This document shows positions 14,201-29,200 of a stretch of 64,000 nt of DNA, piece by piece. Each line of letters opens with the position of its first letter. Within the stretch, counting starts at the first letter, position 1. The notes beneath the pieces were generated by a model, which made no database searches, had not been told where the DNA came from, and saw only the letters and a program-made list of their open reading frames with translations. A program made the translations under genes and the position numbers. Origin of the DNA: Ampullaceana balthica (Eukaryota > Mollusca > Gastropoda > Lymnaeidae); contig CALYLW010000496.1 in the NCBI GenBank assembly GCA_944989445.1, forward strand, positions 385,810-449,809. The letters are read 5' to 3'.

Positions 14201-17200
14201 TTAATTTTTTTTAGCATTTAAGATGTAAAGCTAAATGTCTAAAGGAGTGAATCAGGTGATAAATTGTCAAAATCTCTTTATTTGATCATTTTAAAAAGGT
14301 CTGTCATTCATTTAATTTCAAATGATTTTTTTTTAAATTACATAGTCACAACTTCAACTTTAAAAGGCCTGATTAGACTTAAAGTTTTGAGATTAATAAA
14401 AAAAAATTGGCAAATTTTTTGGAGTTACCTTTGAAAAACAATTTAATATTTTGAAATTTGGTTCTAGTTTTTTAAAAACTCTTGTTAGATCCAATATGGG
14501 TATTTTATGAGAAAATCTTACATGAAGCAAAATATAAAATTTAAAACAAAAAAACAATCAAAATTAATAAGATGAACATAACCTAATATTTAAAACTAAT
14601 AAAAAGTCTAAAATTAGTTTATATTAAACAAATACCTTTAAAGTTTTTCACCATACCACGTCTCATCAATGGAAGAGACAAGGGAATGAAGTGCTCGTGG
14701 CTGCACACAATACGCAGGAATTCAAACTTTATTTCATGTAAAGTCTGTGGACAGATGACTCATCATGAACAAAAATAATGTAAACATTTATTAAAGAGTT
14801 ACAAACTGAAGCACTCAAATAAGACCTTATCTCATTGAAAACTTCAACTCAAATAAGACCTTATCTCATTGAAATCGTCCTCTCCTCAATTACTTTAACC
14901 AAAACAACTACCGACCTACCTTACTATCACCTGGATTGAAATTTTCAATGTACTTGGAGATTGTCTTAAACACATAGCCTCTATCCATCAGAGTAAAACA
15001 GTTCTGAAATGAAATGAGTTTGACTTAATGCAAACTTTTGGAAGATGCAAAATAGTTTTGATTTTCTGTAATAACAAAAACTAATTTTGACTGGTGGACA
15101 AAACATGTGCAAGTGACATGTACAGTTTGGTAGAGTATTATCAGAAGAGGAATTAGATTAGCTCTACACAAATTTGCCAAACTGTTCGTGACCAGTATAA
15201 AAAAAATAATTTTCAGGGATTAAACAGTGCATTTTGAGAAGGGAGGATAAAGACATATGATTCAGAGTGTAGGCCTCTTGATTATAAGCAGGCAGCATCA
15301 TCTGTTTGATGCTGTATCATCTGTTTGCTGTATCATCTATTTGATGCTGTATCATCTGTTTGATGCTGTATCATCTGTTTGATGCTGTATCATCTGTTTG
15401 ATGCTGCATCATCTGTTTGATGCTGCATCATCTGTTTGATGCTGCATCATCTGTTTGATGCTGCATCATCTGTTTGCTGTAGGGGTCTACCGATATGCCT
15501 TTTTGCAGATATTACCGATACCGATATTACCGATATTTTTTTTGCCGATATGAGTGCCGATATGAGTATTTGTTCGGACAAAAACCAGCGGTAATATTTG
15601 ATGACGTCATTCTTAAATTTATCACTCGTAATTATTTATCTTTTATATTAGGTGACTACCGATATGCATTTTCGCCGATGTTACAGATATTTTTTTTTCC
15701 GATATGAATATTTGTTAGGACAAAAACCAGCGGTCTTATTTGATGACATCATTCTTAGATTTATCACTCCTAATTATTTAACTTTTATATTAGGGGTCTA
15801 CCGATAAGCATTTTTGCCGATATTACCGATATCTTTTTCCGATATGAGTGCCGACATGAGTATTTGTTAGGACAAAAATAACAGCGGTCATATTTGATGA
15901 CGTCATTCTTAAATTTATCACGCGTAATTATTTATATTTTATAATTAAGGGGTCTACCGATATCCAGTTTTGCTGATATTACCGATTTTTTTTCCCAAAA
16001 CGAAGTTTCTGATGTGTTTACAAGTTCCAGATCATGACCTACATAGGACTCATAACAAAACTAACCGTCCTTTATAAAAATGTACAAGCAAAATTAGGAA
16101 GTCCTTTTGAAACTTCAACCTTGACTCATAATTATTAATTCTAACCAATAGTTTAATGGCTTTTACACAAGGCCACCTTTATGAATGAAACAATGAGAAC
16201 AAAGCAATAGTAATAGAATTAAAATGAGGTTGAATGGTTGCCAATGACAACAAGTCTTCACACGGTACATTTTTTTATACGAAACGAAATGTTTTAGACA
16301 TCTGCGATTCTGCGTGCATCTTTGCTATTAGAGCAATTACGTGAACATAATGTTTACATGTTATACATTTATTAGAGCAATTACGGTATACTTGGCATCG
16401 GCACTATTTACACAGTATTTCTGAGCATACGAAAATCGGCCGATACCTAAACAATATCAACGCACATGGCACACTGTATCGTGGCTGCACTTTTTAATAC
16501 TAGGACTCTTTTGACTATTTCAGTACCGGTATCGGGGTCGATATATTAATTTGTCAAGATATTGTAAATCTAAATGATAGTTTTTTTGTTTCCGTTTTTT
16601 TTTGGGTCAAAATGTCACTTATTATGAAATATCGGTGACGTCAATATCGGGACCTTTACATGCTACCGATACCGATATTGCCGATATCCAGATATCGGTG
16701 CCGATATATCGGCCAGCCGATATATCGGTAGACCCCTAGTTTGCTGCTGTATCATCTGTTTGCTGTATCATCTGTTTGCTGTATCATCTGTTTGCTGTAT
16801 CATCTGTTTGATGCTGTATCATCTGTTTGCTGTATCATCCGTTTGCTGTATCATCTGTTTCCTGCATCATATGTTTGCTGCTGTATCATCTGTTTGCTGT
16901 ATAATCTGTTTGCTGCTGTATCATCTGTTTGATGTTGTATCATCTGTTTGATGCTGTATCATGTTTGCTGCTGTATCATCTGTTTGATGCTGTATCATCT
17001 GTTTTCTGCTGTATCATCTGCTGCTTTTTAATTGATTTTATTTTTTATTTAATTTTTTGGTGTTGCTGTTGCAATTTCTCTATTTTTGGTGTCACTCCTT
17101 GTATTAAGGGGTAAAAAATGAGACCCATATGAACAATACAGTATTTTTTAAGTATGAAAAGCTTAGGACAATGTTTACCTCCCTTGTAAATGGATTGATG

Positions 17201-20200
17201 CTCTACTCAATGTTCAAATATACGAGAGTCCCCAAGAAAATGTACATAAACTACCAAGACAAAATCAAATAAAAGTGGACGAACTGACCTTCACGAAGCT
17301 GGCCAAACTATGGTTTGCATTTTTGGTTTCTTCCTTGTGATCACGACATTTCTGAATAATGTGGAGTGTGACCACGTGCAGCAAGGTCTGGATTCTAAAC
17401 TGAGACTCCGCTGTGAACCTTTCATTGCGAGGCATCTGTCAAGGTCAAGGAAATTCATCTCTTTCAATTTTCAATTAAAGATGAACAATTTTATCTTTAA
17501 AAACATGCTTCTATAAAAATATACTAAAAGGTATAAAAAAAAATGTCCCGCTAATATTTAGTTTTCTTACAGTAACTTCACTAAAAATCATGGGTTCCTT
17601 TAATTTCAATGCTCATTGAATGTCATGTGAAGTTTAGGATCAAGATGGGAATAAATCAGTGATGCAAGGCATCTGAGAGATATCATTTTACTTGTATTTC
17701 ATGGGAATAAATCAGTGATGCAAGGCATCTGAGAGATATCATTTTACTTGTATTTCATGGGAATAAACAGTGATTTAAGGCATCCGAGAGATTTTATATT
17801 ACTAGTATTTTATGTGAATAAATCAGTGATTTAAGGCGTCCGAGAGATTTCATATTACTAATATTTCATTGGTGCCCCAAGTTTTTCAAGCTTTTGTATA
17901 TTACTGTAAGAACTCTATATCAATGGAGGGACATACATTTTTAATTTTTTTTTGTATATTTTGTGAAAAAAATATTTTTTAATCAGGAATTTCAAAAAAT
18001 ATATTTATTATGAACAGTTTAATTTTTGAAGATATGAAAGGAAATCAGGTTGAGGGCTGAAACAAATTATTAGGGAACCGAAAGTACACAAATAATATAT
18101 GAAAGTACACCAATGATATATGAAAGTACACCAACGATATATGAAAGTACACCAACGATATATGAAAGTACACAAATAATATATGAAAGTACACAAATGA
18201 TATATGAAATTACTCCAATGATATATGAAAGTACACAAATGATATATGAAAGTACACCAATGATATATGAAAGTACACCAATGATATATGAAAGTACAGC
18301 AATGATATATGAAAGTGCACCAACGATATATGAAAGTACACAAATAATATATGAAAGTACAGCAATGATATATGAAAGTACAGCAATGATATATAAAGTA
18401 GAGCAATGATATATGAAAGTACAGCAATGATATATGAAAGTACACCATGGATATATGAAAGTACACCAAAGATATACAAAACATGATAAAGGTGATAGGT
18501 GACCGTATCTTTAGGGAAAAAAAATATCTTCGTCTTTGATTTTTGTTAGGGACCAATATCATGGCCAAGGAAGCACTGTCCAGAAAACACGTTTTATCCT
18601 GGAAGATCATTTTAAGAATATAAATTTTTTTTATCGTTAATGTTTAGATATGTGTAAATATTTTAATTCCATTTCAATCGGAAATCAGGCAGGGGTAGAA
18701 ATTGAGATGCCATATACAGGTCCCTGGGGGCTGGATAGCGAAGTCAATAGTGTGCTCGCCTCACAAGCTGAGGGGCGTGGGATCTATCCCATGTTAAAGC
18801 CACAATTAAAATGTTGATGAATGACTATCGCTAAAAAGTCCTCCGCTGATCTGGAGAGGAGATGGGTGCCGCCAAGGTCTACCAAGCCCCGAGAAAGTTC
18901 ACCTGAACCCCCTACGACCACCAGGTTATGGGGCACAAAAAAGAAAAAATACAGGTCCCTCGAGGATGTGTGGCAGTCATGAGTTGCCTGATGATGGTGA
19001 ATGTTTTCATTGTCATCAGCGGTGAATAAAATGTACCTCAGTGGACACCAGGAAGTGAGTCGAAGTTGAGATGCAAAATTTTCACTACAAACAAGACACA
19101 CAAACAACAACCAGAGCGAGTTAATGAAAATAAAAAAGTAAGTATAACTATATGACACATAACAGCTGTAACCTGCAAATATAAGGCCATACTTTTCATT
19201 AGAACTTAGTTCAATCCTAACCATATCCAGCAAATACAAGACCACATTTTTCTTAAGTACTTACTTTAATTCTATCTGTATCCAGCAAATATAAGGTCAT
19301 ACTTTTCATAAGTACTTCAAAGAAAAACCAGGCATGCTTGAGGAATCTCAGGACAACCGGTGGGTCAGTGTTGGCTGGACGCAGAATGGACGCCAGGTGC
19401 CTGGACAGCTCCTCGTGAACCGTCCTCTGATTTTTGTTGGTTTTAGACACTGGGTCCGGACGGAACATATACTGGAGAATGGTTTGATATTGTTTAATAG
19501 GGATATTGAAGAAATGTTCTCTTATTTTTTTGGTTTTAGATACTGGGTCCGGACGGAACATATACTGGAAAATGGATTGATATTGTTTAATAGGGATATT
19601 GAAGAAATGTTCTCTGATTTTTTTGGTTTTAGATACTGGGTCCGGACGGAACATATACTGGAAAATGGATTGATATTGTTTAATAGGGATATCGAAGAAA
19701 TATTCTCTGATTTTTTTGGTTTTAGACACTGGGTCCGGACGGAACATATACTGGAAAATTGATTGATATTGTTTAATAGGGATATTGAAGAAATTTAAAG
19801 ACTTCGTTATGGTCAAGCAAATGAAATAACTGCCTATTTCTTTAATCTAAATTTTCATTTTAAAAAAAACCAACTTTTGATAAAGCCTTTTGCTTTAAAA
19901 TATTGATGATCAAAATTGACGTCAGGGTTTATCAGGTTCAAAATGTCATTTCATATCTCAAACGTCATGGAACATTAGACTTAGAGAATAGTTTTCTAAA
20001 TGTATTTGCTAAGCCCACCTTAACATATTTCTCTAGGGACTCCTGCTTTTGTGCATCATGAATTTCTGACACTATATGGATCAGTACTCTAAAGAAACAT
20101 TTGGAAAGAAAATTTTGAGTAACAACAGACACAACATAGTTTAAATGAACAACAACTTTGTTACACCTTCACTGCCATAATTTTTGAAGCTTCAAGCAGC

Positions 20201-23200
20201 AAGCATTAAAATTAATTTGTTTATAAGTTAAATGCATCTTATTCAAAGGTATACATTCATTTGTTACATTTGCTAAATAATTTAAGATTGGTTAACAAAA
20301 TTCACCTCACTGAGTTGACAGCTATATCTTCACTGACTGTTTTTGAAAGTAGCTGGAAAAGTTGGTTGAGCAGGGTTGGTAGAAACTTGACGTAAGTTGC
20401 CACTTCAACAGCGAGCAGCGACTAGAACAGTTATAAGAAAATGTAAATGTCATCGAATGGCATTAAAATGTTCTAATATAGCCCTATCCTAATTACATGT
20501 TTGTATACACTTAAATCTTGAGTTTTAAAAATATGTTTATTTGTTTAAACAACTTTGCTTTTTAAATTATTTTTTTTGTTACAGGTTTTACATTTCAGCA
20601 GAATTTGAAATTGGAAAAGTTAGCAAAGCAATATATACATTTAGATAAGCAAAATGAGATAGCTTTTCAAAGAGTCACAGCATGCATTAATGAAGTGGTA
20701 TGCTATAAGCAAGTGATGGCGAACCTATCCCACGCGTGCCACAGGCGGCACGCAGTGCCTCATCAGCCGGCGGCACGCAACTAAAATATTATTCCCTAAA
20801 TCAAACCACTTTGCTGGCACTTCGTGTTGGTACTTTGCTGTATATGAGTAGGTTTTAATTGAATTTTGGGCACTCGGACCCAAAAAGGTTCGCCATCACT
20901 GCTATAAGCCACGAAAACAAAAAATCGGATTTCAAAATATTTCTTTCAATTCGGAAAACATCTTCAAATCTTTTAAACAGTTCATAATTATACTGCAATA
21001 ATAAACAAACAGTCCATCACTATACTGGAATAAACTACCACTATACTGGAATTAACTAAAAGTTCATCCCTATAATGGAATGAACTAACAGTTCATAACT
21101 ATAATGAAATGAACTATCAGATTTTAACTGTACTGGGATTAACTAAAAGTTCATCCCTATAATGGAATGAACTAACAGTTCATAACTATAATGAAATGAA
21201 CTATCAGATTTTAACTGTACTGGGATTAACTAAAAGTTCATCCCTATAATGGAATGAACTAACAGTTCATAACTATAATGAAATGAACTATCAGATTTTA
21301 ACTGTACTGGGATTAACTAAAAGTTCATCACTATAATGGAATGAATTAACAGTTCATAACTATAATGAAATGAACTATCGGATTTTAACTGTACTGGGAT
21401 TAACTAAAAGTTCATCACTATAATGGAATGAACCAACAGTTCAAAACTATAATGAAATGAACTATCAGATTTTAACTGTACTGGGATTAACTAAAAGTTC
21501 ATCCCTATAAAGGAAACTGACAGTTTATGATTGTCATAAGTCCAGTGATCAGGAAAGGACTGACAATATTTCCCCAAATCAGTCAAATCTGTTCCAGCTC
21601 TAATACAACAGGCCTATGGCATGCTAAAGCATTGTGTATTTTTTTTAAACGCAAGTTTCACAAAGTGTTGTAAAATCATAGCAAAACCGTGAAACAAAAT
21701 GTGTAGCTTAAAAGCGTCAAAACAAAAAAATATGAAAATAAATATTGTTACCTAAACATTACACAATACAATTGTTAAACATGCAGTGTGATAAATTTAA
21801 AAAAAATTATATGAAAATGCTTTTATATGATGCATAGTATAAGAATTTTTATGAAGTTGTCCAGTGTGTGTATTAAGTCCATCTCATTTATAAAACTGAA
21901 TATTCCCGCCTAAAATTATGGTTATGATGCAGAAGTTTTTAAAAAAAATGTTGAATGACAAGATACATGAGAAATAATATATTGCAATAAAATATGAAGC
22001 AATTAATAAAAAAATAATTACATTATAATGCGATGATTTACAATATATTTCCCATTGGTAACAATAATATTTCAAACGCCATAAACTCCTTTGAGAGATA
22101 ACAGATGGTTACTGTAATTTACAAATTATTTTTTCAACTTTCTTAATGCCGAATTAAAAATATGATCAACTTTAGATTAAAACCTCCCCCAAAATAAGTT
22201 ACTCAAACACTTAAGTCTTGTATATGAAATCCAATATTAAAAATGTTGAAGAAAATAAATTTAAATTTGCACTTAGATATTAGAGAATTATGATTCTCCC
22301 TATAATTAATGATTTTTCTTTAAAAATAAATAAATCATATGATAAAAATGCAAACAAAATACATGCAAATAGATCAAAAGATAACAGCAATGCACTGATT
22401 GATACCTTAACCCCATTTAGCAAGGCCTGTAATTCTGAAGTTGCTACAAAAAATTGCATCCCCTTGGGGCCCACAATCACCCCTTTCCAGCTACAAAAAA
22501 AAATATATAAAAAAGGAATGGAAAGAGGAAATTATTATCAAATTTAAAAAAAGTAAAGCGAAAGGAAATAACCATTTCAAAATCTTTTTTTTAAAACAAA
22601 ATATTATTATTATTATGAATATTAATCACTCCATGAGGTTTTCCTAAAATAAATGATACTATTATTATTTAAAAAACAAACAAAAACAATTATGATTACT
22701 GATCTAAATAAATAGATTTTAATATTTTTATTTATTGTGAACTATAATGGTGTGACAACTATGAAAATGAATTTAACAATCTTTAATCAAATATATACAT
22801 GTTGTATCAATGTAAATTTTGTACATAAAGACTCTCATGTTTGTGGAAAAATCTTTTGAGCTTCTACTGTAAATACTCAGTTATAAGTTATTTTAGCAAG
22901 ACATAAATATCGTAGGTGGTTACATGATGCTTAGAAATTGTCAGATCTTCATAAAATGTATATCATTGTAAGGAATTTAATAAAAAAACACATACATTTC
23001 ATTATTCTATCTCGTATAGTATGTTGTGGAGTTAGAATTGTTTTGTGTAAATATTAAAAGATGCTTACAATAGCTTGATATTTTATTAAAAAACATTTGA
23101 TCAACTTGTCCCATTTCTACCCTATTTTGTGAACTCGCTTTATTTCTTTTAAAAAGATATTGCATCTACATTAAGGAAATATTCCCATTCTAATATTGAC

Positions 23201-26200
23201 TAAACAGAACTTTAAAAAAAAATTAAGACTTTATAAAAGTATAAAACTATTAAGTCAATTAGAATTACTTGTTTAATGTATTTTAATTTAGTATTTGCTA
23301 AATTAATTCCTATGTTATATAAAGGTATATGAAAGTCTTTTAAATTATAAAATTGAATGCATGAAACTATACATGAAATACAATCCCAGTGATAAGACCA
23401 TTATTGCATAAAATAAGACTGAGGTCAGAATGTTCTTCCTGCGATTTTGTGGGAATTTAAAAAAATTTATGAATAATAATTGTCATCTCAATTAAAAAAT
23501 ATGCTCACTTTCAAAGGGAAAGAATTCTGATTGCTGCCATAGAAAATGTTCTCTTAAAAATATTCAAGAAAAAATAACTTTAAATCTGAAGTTTACGTTT
23601 AATATTATTTCAGTTATAAATCTATTAAATTGTATTTCTTTTGGTTTACATTATTAAAAAAATATTTAAAATCTGTTTATCTCTACAGTTTACTTGCCGG
23701 CAAATAAAAATATCATGATCATATTGAATTTTTAAAATTTGTTTGATGTATGTCAACGAACTGTATACGTTATGGGATAACTTATATAAATCAATATACT
23801 ATGTATTAAATAAATACTCTAATGTCACACCAGCACAAACATATTAATTACATTTAATAATCAGTTTATATAATGGACAGTAAAAAGCATGCTTAGCCCA
23901 CTTCATTGGAATAATTATTAATACAGTCGAAACCGGTTAAGTCGACGGCGTTGGGGTATGAAAAATGGCATCGAGATAACCGATGATCGAGTTAAAACGA
24001 AAACCAATATGGTGGCAAAATATTAACATGCGCTTGAAATTTCTTTATATACGTGTTGTGCGTTAATTAGTGATGGGACGATTAATCAGAATCGTTTCGG
24101 AATATACGAAATATCAATATGTTAAATTATGTGATATATTATATTATGCGAAATGGAACGTCCTTGCGAGTATGATTTATGTAAATGAATTAGTGACTCG
24201 GTTCTGACTGAGGCTCTCGTTCTAGTTCATTTGCTCGTTCGTCCTTGAACTTTATTATTTCAGGCTATTTACTACTAATACTAATGATGTAATTATAATT
24301 AAAGTCATAATCTTAGTGTAAGTTTATTACTAATAATTACCAAGGCATTTATTTGTATAAGGACCAAGGAAAACAATCAATATTCAAATAAATATATTTG
24401 TTAATAATTGACTACTATTACGCTAGGACTAGTGTTTACCGTAGTTACGACTATCGATTTGAACGACCGCTTACACTCATCTTTAAAAATGTTTAGGCTT
24501 ATTTATTTAAGTTTTAAGTCGTCGGAGTTTAAATAATTTATTCAGCTGCAACTTCAATAAGCCCGTAATAGCTTTTTACCCCGGAGTTTGTTTTTGTTGT
24601 GTTGAGCGACGGTGACTTCAAATCGCTTTCTCCCTATTCCGGTATCTAAATAATATACACGTCATCACTATTAGTCTACTTCGCCTACGGCTAAGGAATG
24701 CTTTTTTTTAAAAAATTTAAATTTGCTTAGTTGTCGAGGCACTGTACGAGAGCTTGATGTGGACCGTGAGTGAACTCAAAGGGACGGGATGACGACACAG
24801 TTACGGAGTTTTGCTAGTTAGGGATAATGAGGGTGGTGGGGGGGAAGGCTAGAAGGCTTGAAAGGTCTTTGATGTTTATATAAAAGGAAGCCTCTTGCTT
24901 TGACATACCAATACAAGACCGCGAGAAGAGACACCTTCCCTCCCCTCCCCCACTGTTATACATCTACAGTGGGTTGGGGGAAGGAACATTTTTCTTTTTA
25001 AATTGAGTCAGAGCATGCCTTGGTAAATGGCCAGTGTAGCTCAACCCCACCTAAACCCCACCCTATTGGGTGGGGGGGGATCGTCGTGTGCGCGGCGAAA
25101 TTCAATAATTCTGGCAAGTTGACGAGTGAAACATAATATGGTATTTAAATAAATTCCATCTTATTATGACTGTTTACTCCGTTTTATCAGGACTTAGTCG
25201 GTATATTAGCTTATTACCCGGAGTTAATTTTTTGTTGTGTTACGGCAGAATACCAGAGCCAACACGCGAGCGAACGTGACATCAAAATCAAAGCGTTTTC
25301 TTAATAATAATAATATTCTGGTCTATAAATATAAAAATATACGTCATCACTGTTTGTGGAGTTCGCTAGTGACCGATTTTTTAAAAAAAAATGTATTCGC
25401 TTAGTTACCGAAGCATAGTACCAGAAGTAACAGCGCTGAGCAAGCGGGCTGTGACGTCACCAGCAGACCCTGGTGAGGCAGAAAATTGGTCCCTTCCCTT
25501 GGTTATAAAAAAATCATAGCTAACATTTTCAAAAGCTGGTGATTGGTCATGGGCGATCGAGATAACCAACGTTAAGTGGCAAATTTGACCCTTTTTGTGC
25601 TCGTGTTATGAGGTTTCGGCGACTTAAAAAAATCGAATTAAACGACGAGAAAATGCAAAGACAAAGAGAGAATTTGGCGGTTCCAATAAAAAACGTCGAC
25701 ATAATAGGGTGGTCGAGCTAACCGAGCTCGAGGTAAGTGGGTTCGACTGTACATGTATTATTCCATTTATCCTTTCAGCAATACTTTTTCAATGTTTTAA
25801 TTCCGTAAATAATAAATATTATAAACCTGTAATTTGATAATAACAACTTATGATATTATAATTTGTTAAATAATTACATAAAAAAAGCATAACACTAGAA
25901 ACTGTTAAAAATACAGCTGAATCTGTTAACAAAAAAATTAAAGCTCTAAAATTTCTTGTGATGTACTTGATTAAAAAAAAACGAACTTTTCCCCAATCAT
26001 CCACTGATAATTTGTTTCTAAAGAAATTTCAAGAGACCAATAATAAAAAAAAATTTAAAGTGATAAAAAGAGTCATTTCATCCAAATTAATTCATGTTGT
26101 TTTTAAAAGCATTTTAAGGGAGGGGAGAGAAGGAGCAACTACTCAGGTGCAGGTGATAGATAACTGACAATTTCCCTTAGTGAAACCTTTTCAAGGCTAA

Positions 26201-29200
26201 GTCCAAAAACATTTTTAAGAAAGCGTTGTAAACTATGAAATACAGTTGTTCCCGTTTGTCTTGTATTTTACTTTCATTACAAAATTGAAAACAAATTAAT
26301 TATCTACCTATTCATAGAATAGCATGCATTGCTGGGTACGAAATCCTCACTAGAGCAAAAATGCTATCAGCCTGCACAGAAAAATATGCGCTCAGCATCC
26401 AGATGAAAAAATAATTTAAACAAAAATCGTGGCACACAAGCCAAAAATGATAAATAAATAAATCAAGAGACTGAATGCCAAACTGCAACAAATGTTTGTG
26501 TCAATTTTTTATTTTTGCAGATCGATGCAGGAAAGGGAATCAAAGTACCAAACAAAACCATTACAGGCAGATGAAATAAATACGACATTTTAATTAAATG
26601 ATTAATTTCTATGAACACCCCCCTTTGATTACTATATCTCAACTCAGAAGAAATAAAAGAAGTAATTACTTGTATTTAAATAGATTTATAAAATTTTTAA
26701 AAACAATGAATCTCATGAACACACTAATTAAATGGCAATACATGCAAATAGTCCACTTTAAAGTAGTAAGTAATAAATAAGAAGTATAAACGTGTTGAAA
26801 TAATACAGACTATATTTTATTGTTAAAGGGATTCAAAATTAGATTAGTTATACTGTCATATGAATTATATGTCATTTGGCATATTAGTGTGTCAGTGAGT
26901 GGGTTATATTGAACTGAACCTGGATGTTAACTTGGCAGCTCTACTTACCTTGACCTTGTTGACATTATTTTCTATAGATGGAAATCCCCCTTGTTCAACC
27001 TTCTGGCAGTGAAGGAAGAAATTGTTGAGATGCTGGTCCTGAGGGAAATAGTCACATCAAGTATTTGACAAGTTGATTGAGGGAAATAGTCACATCAAGT
27101 ATTTGACAAGTTGATTGAGGGAAATAGTCACATCAAGTATTTGACAAGTTGACTGAAGGAAATAGTCACATCAAGTATTTAACAAGTTGACTGAGGGAAA
27201 TAGTCACATCAAGTATTTGACAAGTTGATGTTTTGTGTACTTGGGTCAAAAGTTTTTTTAGATTGTTTTTGTTAAGTATTTTATTATTGGTTTACTTTGG
27301 TCTGAAACATCTTGTAGTTTTTATTTATTTTTTGGGCTCTATGCCCTTTGGTTAAAATGCGTCTTAAATAGAGATTAAAAAAACCTTTTCTTGTTCCATA
27401 TTCAATAACAAACACATAGAAATCCCCCTTCTTCCATCAGGCATTTGGGCATGAAATGGGTTGCCTGAACAAACCAGGAAAACCAACACATTATCAACAT
27501 TAAAGTCTAAAAAAAAAGCAAGGCTAGACACAAACCAAAGATAAGCGTAGGACACAATAATCTTCTGTTTATAATAACCCCCCTTTTCAGACCATGACGG
27601 CCTATGGGGCAAGTGAAGTAGCGTTCATTGAGCCACCCCTAACGAGCAAGGGATTGTGTGGCTAGCACAATGCCCTGGGGGCCTTGCCAGCACAGAGGCT
27701 GGAACCCATGACTCTTTTGCCTCGATCAGACAGTCCAAGCACTTTGCGTAATACATAATATTAAAAGATAAGATAAAAAAATGTATCATTAAAAATATAA
27801 AATTATTGTCACCTGCAAATGGGGCCCATCTTACCTTGTGTATACACAGTGGATACCAACAAAGATAAAATTATTGTCACCTATAAATGGGGCCCGCCTT
27901 ACCTGTGTATACACAGTTGATACCAACAAAGATAAAACTATTGTCACCTATAAATGGGGCCCGTCTTACCTGTGTATACACAGTGGATACCAACAAAGAT
28001 AAAATTATTGTCACCTGTAAATGGGGCCCGTCTTACCTTGTGTATAAACAGTGGATACCAACAAAGATAAAACTATTGTCACCTGTAAATTGGGCCCGTC
28101 TTACCTTGTGTATAAACAGTGGATACCAACAAAGATAAAACTATTGTCACCTGTAAATGGGGCCCGTCTTACCTTGTGTATAAACAGTGGATACCAACAA
28201 AGATAAAACTATTGTCACTTGTAAATGAGGCCCGTCTTACCTATGTATACACAGTGGATACCAACAAAGATAAAACTATTGTAACCTACAAATGGGGCCC
28301 GTCTTACCTTGTGTATAAACAGTGGATACCAACAAAGATAAAACTATTGTCACCTGTAAATGGGGCCCGTCTTACCTGTGTATAAACAGTGGATACCAAA
28401 TGAAGCTTGAGTTTAAACAGCGGTTTTCCTCCGTCGACCCACTTGATATCAGAACCTCCAGACTGTGGATAGAACCAAACTGAATTAACACATGTCAGAC
28501 TGTGGACAGAACCAAACTGAATTAACACATGTCAGACAGTGGACAGAACCAAACTGAATTAACACATTTCAGACTGTGGACAGAACCAAACTGAATTAAC
28601 ACAAGTTTGTTCCAGGTCAAGGAAATGTTAAAAGCGTCATGTGAAATTAAAACGTGTGATTAAAAGTGATGAAGATATTAGGTTAACAAATTCTGTTAAA
28701 AAGAACATTTTTTTGGCAATCATGTACTAGTTAGTTACCTTGCTGAGAGATAAAGTATCATGACTTAGATAGAATGACTAGTTACCTTGCTGAGAGATAG
28801 AGTATCATGACTTAGATAGAATGACTAGTTACCTTGCTGAGAGATAGAGTATCATGACTTAGATAGAATGACGGAGCATGGATGGCAACAGGAATCAGTT
28901 TCTCTCCGGTGATAACTCTGTGAAAATAAAGATAATTTCTTAATTCATATTCATTAAAAATTATTCTTCTCTGTGAATATTAAAGGTAATTTCTAAATCT
29001 ACATTCATTAAAAATTACTTTATTTTTCATGTCCTACAAAAGCCACATTTAATTATAACTTCTTTATTTTTGTTCTGAAATTACCAGCTGGGAATATTTA
29101 TCGTGACTAAAGAAATTATGAAAAAAGTGGACTAAAAAAATCAATATACATAATTCCCACTGTCTGTATGTATGTATGTATGTGTGGATGTAACATTTTT

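Noticed and set aside
22406..22490. Open stretch ...[16 protein letters not shown] with GTAG before and AAG|GTATC after, as an extra DOCK exon
   Set aside because: Exons 22 and 23 already join in phase and match relatives without a gap. From the GTAG acceptor the segment is 85 bp and would break the frame. Only an unlikely internal acceptor gives a multiple of three.
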